This document shows, piece by piece, positions 35,527 to 46,260 of a DNA stretch of 64,000 nt. Each line of letters opens with the position of its first letter. Position 1 is the stretch's first letter. The translations under genes and the position numbers were made by a program. Location of the stretch: the NCBI GenBank assembly GCA_024036415.1, contig JAMWET010005462.1, positions 326,501 through 390,500 on the forward strand, written 5' to 3'. Under the pieces are notes generated by a model. It saw only the letters and a list, made by a program, of their open reading frames with translations, was not told the DNA's origin and did no database searches. This DNA is from Prochilodus magdalenae. Its lineage: Eukaryota; Chordata; Actinopteri; Characiformes; Prochilodontidae.

Positions 35527-38500
35527 CTGCAAGACAGACACAGCTCAGCCTTACGAGGGCAGCACACTCGAGATAACGGAAAACAGAAAAACATATTTAA
35601 CCCTTAGACATTTCCATCACTGCCGTCCATAACAGGTTTAGGATTGTTAGAAGAAATGGTCATGCTTTGAATTTGACGGGAGAAAGTCAGACCTGTATGT
35701 AAACGTAATTACTACAGGGTAACCATGAGTTGAGATTGCCTATGGCTAAATGTTTGGCTAATTTTAGGTTTATTTTATTAGCCTTATTTTAACCCAAAGC
35801 TCAGGCTCAGTGTGGGCTAAGTGAACCAGTAAGTCTTATCAGCTGCAACTTAAAGAAGTAATGCTCTGTAGTGTGCAGGGATGACGTGACATCAGAACAG
35901 TACCGAGAGAGACTTGCTAAGCCGCTGGTCCTCTTCTTTAAGGTGGACACACTCTTTCTTCAGCTCGCTGTTCCTCCTCATCAGCTTTCTCTTCTCCTCC
36001 TCTCTCACTGCACACACACATACACACACATTACACACCTCATGTACAACAAGACTCCAGCTGTGCAGTAAACAGGTACCAGCTAAGTGGCCTTATTCGG
36101 CCAGCTATGTTACGTATTTCTGCAGTGATGCAGAGCTACATTATGGTAAAACATTCATTGCCATGAGCAGTAGAGTTCTGAGCTGCAATTCAGGCTACGA
36201 TAATAATACACCTGTATTTCACCTGCGGAACTTACCTGTTTTGTGTGTAACGTAAGACTGGACAAAGTTATGTGGCCAGGACAAGTTCTCTTTATTCAGA
36301 ACCTTCAGAGGAGAAACAGAAAGGACAGTGTTACATTCACAGGTTCATTAAAAAAAGGACATGAGAAGTTCCAGAAATTCCAGATCCAGTAACCAGACTG
36401 ACCCACTGATACAGTTACATTGTGGCTCTCTACTGGTATTCCTTTTTTCTGCCCTTCTGTTTATTTAATCATTATTTTATGATGTGTTTAATACTGACCT
36501 GTGGCTCATTTTACCTCACTTTGATTATATGGATTATGTCTGTTTACATATTGAACAGTGGCACGAAGGATCAAAGTGGATATTAATACTTAATTTCAAA
36601 AACCATTTTCGCCTTTCCCTTCAGCAACACTTTCTGATCAGTTGAGCACTCAAGTCACCAACTCATCCAGTTTTTTGGACACAACCGTACCAGGCCTGTG
36701 TTGTTGATAATTAGCCAGATAGTGTGAATGGGAAACCAGACTACAGGTAGGCCAGTCCAACACCTGCACCTATTCAATACTGTCATATTAAACAAAAGCA
36801 CAGACAACTGTAAATAACACTCATCTTGAAGACAGTTCCGTTACTGCCTTCAAGTTATTCCGAAATGTGCATCTTTCAGTGTTAATGGTGCAAGTTACGC
36901 ATGCCATGGACACAAATACGCCCCCAAACCACAAGCGTTAAACTTTACGCCTGTAACAATATAGAAAGCCCTTATCGTCTGTTACCTAGAGTACACAATA
37001 GACATTATTTCCATAATCACCAGGTCTGTGCTGTCTGAGGACTTGAAAGTCACAGATATTTAGTTTATCTGTTTAGGTTTTAAGTCCTGTCCTGTACAGT
37101 GGCAGTGGCAGCTCATAGGAGCTTTGGTGGTAGGAGCTCTGAGCAAAGCCTTTGAGCAAGACACTTAACTCTCTCTGCTTCAGGACTGCGCTCTGACCCC
37201 AGCTTTCTAAGCTTTCTGTGAGCAAGAGTATTCTGTGGTACAAGTGTTATAATTATACAGCTCCTTATCGTCCCATAAAGAGATTTCTCCAGATTCTCTC
37301 AGTCATTTGATTGTACTCTGCACCATACAGGGTGAAATACATAAAATCCCTGTGCTTGCATAAAGAGGACCACTTTTTGCTGATGTAGTTTTTGGGTGAG
37401 CCTCAACTCATTTTAACTCATAAAGTACCTCCTGGCTCTGTTCCAACTTCTTCAGAATGTGTTGCCGACATCAATTTCAAAATGGGCAACCATTTACAAA
37501 AAAAACCCAAGTTAGTTTGTAAGATATAACGTGAATGTTTCTGTTTTGCAACTGCATTGCACATAATGTCTAATCTTTTTTTGCAACAAAGGTTTGTACA
37601 CTATAACTCTCAATGCGGTGTAAAACCGATTTTATAGGACCTACTCAATTTAATAGCTCATATATCAGATGTTCTATAACTTACCTTTTTCTGGCACTTG
37701 GGGCACATCCATATGCCCTTGGGTGGGGATTTGAGGGGAGGATGTAAGCAGTCTAGATGATAGGCGCGGGTGCAGGTATGGCACTGCTGAAGGTCGCCCT
37801 CTTCTTTACACACTGCACAGTGGTCGTCATGCTCTAGATCGTCCTGTGATACACATACGCACCCAAAACCAGACATCAGACCAGCAAGTATTCACTCTTG
37901 GTAATACAAAGACCAAACACTTCAATATCCATTTGAACTTGGGCGTTTCCATGGTTATTTCAGAAATAGCAGACAACTTAAGAACTGCACACAGTACATT
38001 GACACTGACACCGACATACAGCTCTCAACTGTTCCGTGTGTGCTTTGAACACATGCAAGAACCTCAGTACAGGCCTCAAAACACAATCACACTATATAGA
38101 ACACCATAGACAAAAATCAAGGCATACAGATACATAGACTCAGAGAATCTTTAGCATGGCTACATACCTTCCAGCACAGATCCAGAGAGTCTTGCGTGTG
38201 AATTAGAAGCAGAGAACAGGTTAGTAAAAAGCTGGCACAGTCATCAGACAGGGTTAAACACGGGTTAGATTTGCAGCTATAGCCATGCAACAAAGAGCAA
38301 CACAGAACAAAAAAGAACAAGCACAGAAATTCTGTGATGTCATATGTTTGCCATATCGCTCACCCCTTTTTCACAGCAGCTACCAAATAACTCATGGTAA
38401 TAAAAAGACTTATGATTAACAACTGGATAATAAATGTAAGGTTTGAGGCCAAACACAGCAATACTGTATTGAATCACGGAGGCTAACCAAAAAAAATGAT

Positions 38501-41500
38501 CTTACTACATAAAATCCAAATAGAAATAATAAAAGGAATTGCTCTGAGTAAAGCAGAAAGCACTGCGACGTGTGGAAGTCAGGGGCAGTGGATTGCTATG
38601 TGACTACAACAGTGCAAAGTTTTCCTTTGCGGACATAATTTGCATAAAAAAGGAAATAAATCCCAAAATATCACAATATACGTTATTACAGTTATATTGT
38701 GACACAACTACTGCAATATTATCGTACAGAGGGGCCCTTTGTGATTCCTACCTCCACTGTATGCCAGACATATAAACTACATTTAAAGCCAGCAGCAACT
38801 GATTTTGTATGTTTAGGACCACATTCTCCACAGCGGTACTGATTCAGGCATACACAGCACGTCTGAGCATTTGGTAGTCCTTTAGGATTATCTGAGAGAG
38901 GGTGCTGCTTGTCCGTCTTGATCACATCGCGTTTGTGTGTGGGCATGCATGGGTTTGTGTGTGAGTGAGCTTCTTCATGCATAATTTTGTCAGCTCTGCT
39001 CCAGCTGTGTTGTGTTGATGGGAAGAGAAATCCATTTTACCTCTTGCTGACAGGAATAGTGGGTTGTTCAGGTAATTTGAAGCGAGTCTTTTGCGCTGGA
39101 AAGCAAGAGGAAGAAACTCTTAGCTGTTTTGCTCTGGGATAATAAAGTAAATCTATATATATACCTGTACACTCTTTTCTAAAGTGCTGATTAAAACAGA
39201 AAGTCCAGAGCTTGATTAGAGCACATGGGGCTAACAATCAACAGAAGCTTGCTTAGCACGAATCCCATTTAAATGGTCCCTTGATTTGTAACAACAGCAG
39301 AACTCTTTCCAGAGCCATTTTAAAATAGCATGGTTTCAAAACTGTACATTTTTGTGTGAACAGTAAAACATATACAGCAGAATAAGCATTTACCACTATA
39401 ATAGTTATATATTTACCACTATAACAGCTATACTGTATATTTACCACTATAATAGTTATATATTTACCACTATAACAGCTATACTGTATATTTACCACTA
39501 TAATAGTTATATATTTACCACTATAACAGCTATACTGTATATTTACCACTATAATAGTTATATATTTACCACTATAACAGCTATACTGTATATTTACCAC
39601 TATAATAGTTATATATTTACCACTATAACAGCTATATACTTACCACTATAACAGTTACATATTTACCACTATAACAGTTATACTGTATATTTACCACTAT
39701 AACAGCTATACTGTATATTTACCACTATAATAGTTATATATTTACCACTATAACAGCTATACTGTATATTTACCACTATAATAGTTATATATTTACCACT
39801 ATAACAGCTATATACTTACCACTATAACAGTTACATATTTACCACTATAACAGTTATACTGTATATTTACCACTGTAACAGTTATACTGTATATTTACCA
39901 CTATAATAGTTATATATTTACCACTATACCAGTTATACTGTATATTTACCACTATAACAGTTATACTGTATATTTACCACTGTAACAGTTATACTGTATA
40001 TTTACCACTATAATAGTTATATATTTACCACTATACCAGTTATACTGTATATTTACCACTATAACAGTTATACTGTATATTTACCACTATAACAGCTATA
40101 CTGTATATTTACCACTATAATAGTTATATATTTACCACTATAACAGCTATACTGTATATTTACCACTATAATAGTTATATATTTACCACTATAACAGCTA
40201 TATACTTACCACTATAACAGTTACATATTTACCACTATAACAGTTATACTGTATATTTACCACTGTAACAGTTATACTGTATATTTACCACTATAATAGT
40301 TATATATTTACCACTATACCAGTTATACTGTATATTTACCACTATACCAGTTATACTGTATATTTACCACTGTAACAGTTATACTGTATATTTACCACTA
40401 TAATAGTTATATATTTACCACTATAACAGCTATATACTTACCACTATAATAGTTATATATTTACCACTATACCAGTTATACTGTATATTTACCACTATAA
40501 CAGTTATACTGTATATTTACCACTGTAACAGTTATACTGTATATTTACCACTATAATAGTTATATATTTACCACTATACCAGTTATACTGTATATTTACC
40601 ACTATAATAGTTATATATTTACCACTATACCAGTTATACTGTATATTTACCACTATAATAGTTATATATTTACCACTATACCAGTTATACTGTATATTTA
40701 CCACTATAACAGTTACATATTTAAAACTATAACAGTTATATATTTACCACTATAATAGTTATATATTTACCACTATAATAGTTAAGTAATGGATGTAAAA
40801 AGTAATATTTTTAAAAAACTAATATTAGACCAATGCTTCAAAAACACATAGCAGAACTGTAGTTCAGCCCAACATTCTTCATTTAGAAGAATTAAAGCCC
40901 TCCTCACAGGAACCACTATGCTATTCTAGACTAGTCTCTAAATGGTCAGTAAAAAAGTACAAACCAGAGAACAAACTCATCTCTGATGATGGTCATCTCT
41001 GAGACCTAGTCTCGAGAAGTGCCTTGTGTGCTTTTCATCTGTAAAGTACAATTACAAGGGAACACTCGTCTTGAAAGTTCTGAATTTTACTGAAGTTTTA
41101 ATGATTCACTCAATTTATTATTGTCTTCATTATCAAGGTCTCTTGTTTTGATATCTATTTTGATACAGCAATAATAAGAAGCACCTGCTTCATATTAATA
41201 TGCTATTGTTTCCATTTTCAACTTCCTAAAGCATTCAACCGTATAAAAGAACAACATATTAGCCAGACGCTAATATACGAGTAGTGTGCTTTTCCTGCCT
41301 GCTTCTGATTTTAAAGTAAAAATGATGTTCCTAGAGTAAGGAGTGTCTGCCCTCATTGTGAGTTGCTTGTTTGCTCGATACCTGTGTGTACTAATCGAAG
41401 GACACCTTAAACCTGAAAACATTCAAGTTTTAAGATTAAGATTTCTGAGGCCTTTAATGGGTTTATGTTCTTACACAGGCCTAATACTGCCTAGTCACTG

Positions 41501-44500
41501 TGTGGTGCAAGTTGACAGTGAAAGAATAGCTACCTCTGGCTCGAACAGGCTGCTGTACGCAGGGTTAGCCGTACTTCTTCTCTTCCTCTCCTGTCTCTTG
41601 GTCTGGATTTCTGCCAGGACAATAAAACCCAAAATTAGAATGAATTAACAAAACACAAGAACGACATGGGTGCCATTATGATTGTGAACTTACCTTCCAA
41701 GTGTTCTGTAGTGACAAGGCCGAGGGCTACCATGAAGGCAATTTTCTATAGGATGAACAGAAAAAAAACATATACTATATGAACCTTACTCCATAACATA
41801 ACACACAGTGGCAGCATTTATTATGAGGATATTCCCCAGCCAGAAACCTTCAGAGCTTTCCATCCAAAAAGATACAATTCATCAGCTAATTATTAAATCC
41901 TTGTAGCGATAAAAGCTAATTATCACATGCTGATTTGTTTAGGTGAAAAACAGCATTCTGCAAGAACTCCAATATATCAAGTCAGTCAATTCCTGAGACT
42001 TCCTATGGTGATTTCTGTTCAGTGAATCTTACATCTGTGTGTCAGTCCATGTTTTTCAAGATTGGACACAGATGCAGTGGACTGTGCTAATCAAACTGAG
42101 GTAAGACAGTAAGCCTACCTCTGGGTCTTCCTCTTTCTTCTTGGTTTTTTTAGGGGAGGAGGCGGCAGGGCTGGGTTCCTGTGGGTGGTTCTCAGCCGGT
42201 GGACCTGAAGAACCCTGAGAGCTGCTGGGGATCTGCGGCTGGATAATTATCACCTGCATACAAACAGATGTGATTTAGGCATGTTAATGTTTTATTAAGT
42301 CCTTCTCATCCACTCCTGTTTTTTTTTTTTCTTTTCTTTTGCTCGCTCATATGTTCATCATTTTGGTACCAGCCTAAAATGAACACATATTGCCTCAGAA
42401 GATGTCAGTAAGCTGCTGGAGGACATGCACCTATGTTCACACCTGTATAAAATCCTACCTGGACAATACTACCTGGCTGTTGACAATTCAACAAAAAAAC
42501 TATTTTGCTGTTTCTGTGTCATCTATATAATGTACACTAGAAAAAAGTGTTTCATAAGAGCTGGGTGTTACCAGTGGCCATGAGGACCACCACTCTCACC
42601 TAATGACATCGTAATGAGCCTCACCAATCTTCTCTGTGTCAGCCACAACCAATTTTTCATCTCGACCTGAGATTAATTACTCCTGCAAAACTACACGAGG
42701 TGAGCCTTCGTTTGAGCCACTCTGGGATTCTGAAGAATTACTCGTCACGCACAAGGGCCCAGGAAGGTTAAGCTGCCCAATCAGGGAGCCGTTTCCCAAA
42801 AGCATTACACTGTCAAGATAAACTTCAGGAAAAGAGACTTATTCAGGCAGATAGTATTAGTGTTTACACATTGCTGCTCCTTAGGAAAGCAGGGCTATGG
42901 CTGTTTGGCTGCAGAGAAAGGTCTATTTACAGAGGTGAAACAGTACCTCAGTCATTCTGCTTGTTGTTTTGGTCATATATACCTTGATGAAATAAATGTA
43001 CTGTTTTGTACAGAAGAATACTACCAATTCATAATCTCTGCATAATTAAATAAAATAATCGCTATTATGTAAACATAAGCATTCAGAGTGGTTTGATATG
43101 AAATGCACCAAACTTGTTCACAATGGAGGTAAAGACACAAGATGTCTGAACAGTTTAATGCCCCTGACAGCTATCTCAGAAACGTAAATGTCATACGAAG
43201 TGGTAAGCAACAAGCATGTTGCTTGACACCTAATTAATTATACCTTTAATTTTGTTTTAGTATTTAGGTTTGGGCCAGGTGCAAAGGAACATTATAAGGC
43301 ACAACAATCCCCAATTTTTTTTTTTTTTTTCCAGAGTTATAAGCTATAAAAACTCAGAAGACACGTACAGGGTTACTGGTCATTTTGCACTGATAACAGA
43401 ACAGCTATTTTTGAAGACATTGTGTTCCCGGGTTCCTATCAGCACCACTGTGAAGAAATATGAGTTGATAGATTGCTCTAGAATGCACAATCATTCGCAA
43501 TGCATGAGTCATCTTACCAACTCTAAGTATTTGTGTTTTGGCTTCCAGCCTGTAGTTTTTAAGGATATGATATAAGGACAATGGTCTTTTAAGTTTTAAC
43601 GTCGGTTTCGGGATCAGGAAGAAAAAGTGGTGTTGTGGTGTCTTTCTTTAGGCTATAATAAAAGGATAATAAAGGATAATCCTAATAATTTTTTTTTTTT
43701 TGACAATCCATATAAAATGTACTAAATACCATTTAATTTATTGTTTTAAACAATATCACTTTTTCTACTATATCTTATAGATCAAAGTAGATGTCAAAAC
43801 GAGTAACCTCTCTGTTCCTGTGTTTGTCACTTTATCTGACACTCGTGAGTTATGGTGATAGCATTATGCTAAGTGACTAGCCATTCAGGTGGGTCTCTGA
43901 CCTTGCTGTCTGGGCTGAAGATCAGTGGCTGCACTTTTACTGCCTCGCCCATGGCTGCCACCCCGTTGCCGGCCGGTGAGGCAGAGGAGATGATGGCGTA
44001 GGCAACGCCAGGGCTGGCTGTGGAGACGCTGGCCGGGGAGCTATCCCCCTGGCTGCTGGCCACTCTCTCTGGGCTGAAGGTGCTGTTGGCGATGGGCAAA
44101 GCTGGGCCTTGGCTCTTGGGGCTGACCACGGCTGTGCCCCGTGGCAGGCTCAGCGGCTGGCCGGACTGCTGCTCCTGGCACGGGCTGTGGGGAAGGCTGT
44201 CCGGGATCAGAGTCTTTGGCCTAACCTGTTGGCAGTGAGAACCATCCGTTGGCTCATTTTAATAACTACAATCTGCTAATACAGACACACTTCTGAAAAA
44301 ACAGGTTTTCTAAAAATGGATGATGTTTGTTGAACCTGGATGAAACATTTATCTCTTAAAGCCAAACTTTCTACTTCCTTTCAACTAAGTATCTTACTGT
44401 TTCATTTAACTCTAAATGCAGAATTCGCTTCCTACTCCATACTGTTCATACATGAAGCCTGTTCTGAATTTAGTGGGCCTTATTTATCAGCCGTTCTTCC

Positions 44501-46260
44501 ATTTAAAACCCATTTTGACAAAGAATATGACATTCACCAAGGTTTTGTTTTATGCAGTTGTTCTTAAGCAAGAAAGCAAAATCTATGCAGGCTTAAAAAA
44601 CCACAAAGGTTCCAACCATTTTGTTGTTTACAAAGACACCATAAATCTGATGTAGACTTTTTCTTAAAGTCCTTTCTCAGGAACAGACTTAAGACAAAAC
44701 GTAGGAAGATACTGGTGAATAAGGCCTATTATTCTTGTGATGACACAAAAACTGACACATTGCTCTATAAGCTCCTGCAGAAGTGTTTTGATTTATGGGC
44801 AAAGCCGTGGGCTGGGGAAATAATGTTAGTCAATACTGTCAGGTTTAACCTCCATTTTCCACCACCACTGTCAATGAGGGGAAAATGGACAGCTAGCTCA
44901 GAGACCTTTACTGATACAGTGTTATGTTGGGAAATTCATGACATTACGTTTGGAAAAGGTGCAGTGCTTTCTGACTCGCAATGACCTGCAAATATACTGC
45001 AGATATATCCAACAAGGTTCTGTTTTTGCATATTCTGCCCCACGATTGGACTTCAGTTTGACTAGCCGGAGATGCTTTTGACGACCAAGTGTAAATGCAT
45101 GTGGCAAAAACTCTTATTAGTATACAATCCAGGTAGTAGTCACATGAAGTGACCAGTTGTAAATGGGGTCTTTCCTAGTAGATCAGTAAGGTTACTACTA
45201 TTAGTACTGCAGCTGCGTTTGATACGTATATATCCAGTGGCCAGTAATTTAACCATTTATTTTATATTAATAAACTGTGCAAGGTATCTAACATGGCCAT
45301 AACAGTCTGCAAACAGTACTTTGTTTTGTTGGCTTCTGTTCATTTATACAGACATTTATGTTCAGGGCTGCCTGAGTGAGTCACTGTCTCACTGAGGATT
45401 ATGGCCTTAGTTTAGAGCTACACTGCCCCCTTGTGGTGTTAGTGCTACTTGCACAAATGAGCGCTTCACTTTGGTGACCTTATCAAACATCATCATCTCC
45501 ATTGATCCACTAAGAAGACCAATGACAACAAATGAGCTCAACTGCAGCAGGGATTAATTGCATCCAAAGCCCAAATGGAAAGCAGTGCACGTTGGAAAGT
45601 CTGAGCCTTAAAGATTTATTAGCCGTGTGATTTATCGGATAATCTCTCAGATTTGGCCGTGTGCTCTAATGGGCTGCAGTCTGTCTGTATTTTAGGACTG
45701 AACGTCTGCTTCATGCTACACCATTGACCTGGTATGTCTAGATATGGGTTAAGGTTCTGCTGCACTTCCAGCAGGCTGTGGGTGGGTTTGTATGTGAACA
45801 CTGCAGGAATGCTAAGAAGCTCGTGGTACAGAATGTCCCTTTGTGATTAACTTGGTGCTCTTCTAGAGACATGTTTCCCATATTTGGGAATGGAGTCTAC
45901 TTAACCAGAGGGCTTCTCTGGAAAAACTGTAGGGCTCTTATGTCTGCGTCTTGGGGTATGGGAAGAACTTTTAGGATGCTGCTTCGCTATGCTAGTTGGC
46001 TTAATGTTTCTCTGAGTACCTCACAGAAGGGGGCTGAATCTACACTTTTGACCCTACACTGTGTGACTATAGAGATCTGGGATGTAATCGGGCTGGTTTT
46101 ATGTGGTACCGGAGGTTAAAAGAGGATCATCTAAACTTTTTCTGCAGTATGTTGGTGTTGGTGTTACCTGAGGTAGCACAGTGGGCGACTGCCCCGCCAG
46201 CCGATGCAGAGAGCTGACCTGAGGCACCTTTATGGGGACTGCTGTGAGGGTTCCCAACAT
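35239..46260 (-). CDS. phf21b: PHD finger protein 21B, 11 exons (5' end missing)
   Basis: Exons from 5' to 3': 46260-46168, 44225-43902, 42253-42119, 41745-41694, 41610-41534, 39095-39041, 38190-38168, 37843-37685, 36302-36236, 36007-35904 and 35526-35239. The 1377 nt give 458 codons plus TGA, with all phases consistent. Visible residues 1-139 are a low-complexity Pro/Ser/Ala region ([24 protein letters not shown]). Residues ~180-227 are the conserved [20 protein letters not shown] segment and [20 protein letters not shown]. Residues 228-246 are [18 protein letters not shown]. Residues 254-306 are a C4HC3 PHD finger and 310-390 a coiled coil. PHF21B is the paralogue of PHF21A/BHC80, the reader of unmethylated H3K4 in LSD1-CoREST complexes, and acts in the nucleus. 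Human PHF21B is about 530 residues, so ~70 N-terminal residues lie in upstream exons not identified here. No AT-hook (GRPPK) was seen, as in PHF21B and unlike PHF21A. Confidence 0.94.
35904..36007 (-). CDS. phf21b: phf21b exon (coiled coil)
   Basis: Encodes [20 protein letters not shown] then [14 protein letters not shown]. The acceptor is gtgtgtgcag and the donor TCG|gtactg. The charged heptads continue into the last exon. Confidence 0.93.
36236..36302 (-). CDS. phf21b: phf21b exon after the PHD finger
   Basis: Encodes [20 protein letters not shown] then KT. SYVTHKTV matches human HSYVTHKTV. The preceding part (human ALKKDEGVPWTGMLAIV) is diverged. The donor is ACAG|gtaagt. Confidence 0.9.
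37110..37260. repeat. Interspersed repeat fragment (SINE-like)
   Basis: 'ctttgagcaagacacttaac' followed by 'cgctctgaccccagctttct' is a motif pair typical of a common fish SINE. It is diverged and in a phf21b intron. Confidence 0.4.
37685..37843 (-). CDS. phf21b: phf21b PHD-finger exon
   Basis: One exon codes the whole finger: [40 protein letters not shown] and WMCPKCQKK. The zinc ligands C-x2-C, C-x2-C, H-x2-C and C-x2-C are complete. Acidic residues before the first Cys, used by BHC80 to hold H3K4, are kept (HDD). The Met of BHC80 'LLMCDTC' is Gln here. The acceptor is gtatcacag and the donor AAG|gtaagt. Confidence 0.97.
38168..38190 (-). CDS. phf21b: phf21b 23-nt microexon
   Basis: The acceptor is attcacacgcaag and the donor AAG|gtatgt. 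With the G from the previous exon it reads D-S-L-D-L-C-W-K, matching human PHF21B NEDPCWK just before the PHD finger. It restores phase 0 for the PHD exon, which strongly supports it despite its size. Confidence 0.85.
39041..39095 (-). CDS. phf21b: phf21b exon ([18 protein letters not shown])
   Basis: It is 55 nt, with acceptor cttgctttccag and donor G|gtaaaa. The peptide is nearly identical to human [18 protein letters not shown]. It is a basic segment typical of the PHF21 family. Confidence 0.95.
39389..40784. repeat. 1.4-kb minisatellite of 23- and 28-bp subunits
   Basis: All units start tttaccactataa. The short form ends tagttatata and the long form ends cagctatactgtata or cagttatactgtata. 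They often alternate to give a 51-bp higher-order unit, then break into other orders to the right. 51 bp is 17 codons, so the - strand shows an artefactual 17-residue repeat ([17 protein letters not shown]). It lies in a phf21b intron, close to the 39095 exon. Confidence 0.95.
41534..41610 (-). CDS. phf21b: phf21b exon ([20 protein letters not shown])
   Basis: Encodes [20 protein letters not shown] then LFEPE, against human [20 protein letters not shown]. The acceptor is gtcctggcag and the donor GAG|gtagct. The very basic stretch is a likely nuclear localisation signal. Confidence 0.95.
41694..41745 (-). CDS. phf21b: phf21b exon ([17 protein letters not shown])
   Basis: It is 52 nt, with acceptor atcctatag and donor G|gtaagt. 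The peptide is identical to human PHF21B over this stretch. Confidence 0.96.
42119..42253 (-). CDS. phf21b: phf21b exon (VIIIQPQ ... KKKEEDPE)
   Basis: Encodes [40 protein letters not shown] and EEDPE. The start matches human VIIIQPQVQTQPE and the lysine-rich end matches ATKKKKEDRP. The acceptor is gtttgtatgcag and the donor GAG|gtaggc. Confidence 0.94.
43902..44225 (-). CDS. phf21b: phf21b large low-complexity exon
   Basis: It is 324 nt and starts [16 protein letters not shown] (human [15 protein letters not shown]). It passes through [12 protein letters not shown] and ends [13 protein letters not shown]. The acceptor is ctgccaacag. The donor is AAG|gtcaga, a GT with an unusual C at +3. The middle is Ser/Pro/Ala-rich and poorly conserved. 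Confidence 0.94.
46168..46260 (-). CDS. phf21b: phf21b most upstream exon recognised
   Basis: Encodes [20 protein letters not shown] then [11 protein letters not shown], against human LGTITAVPVTGPQVSSLQRL. The acceptor ctcttccacag directly precedes the ATG, so the Met is probably internal. It could serve as a start in a short isoform. The donor is CAG|gtaaca. Confidence 0.92.

Noticed and set aside
39253..40704. - strand ORFs with a 17-residue repeat ([17 protein letters not shown])
   Set aside because: The repeat equals the 51-bp minisatellite unit. There is no start context, homology or splice link to phf21b.
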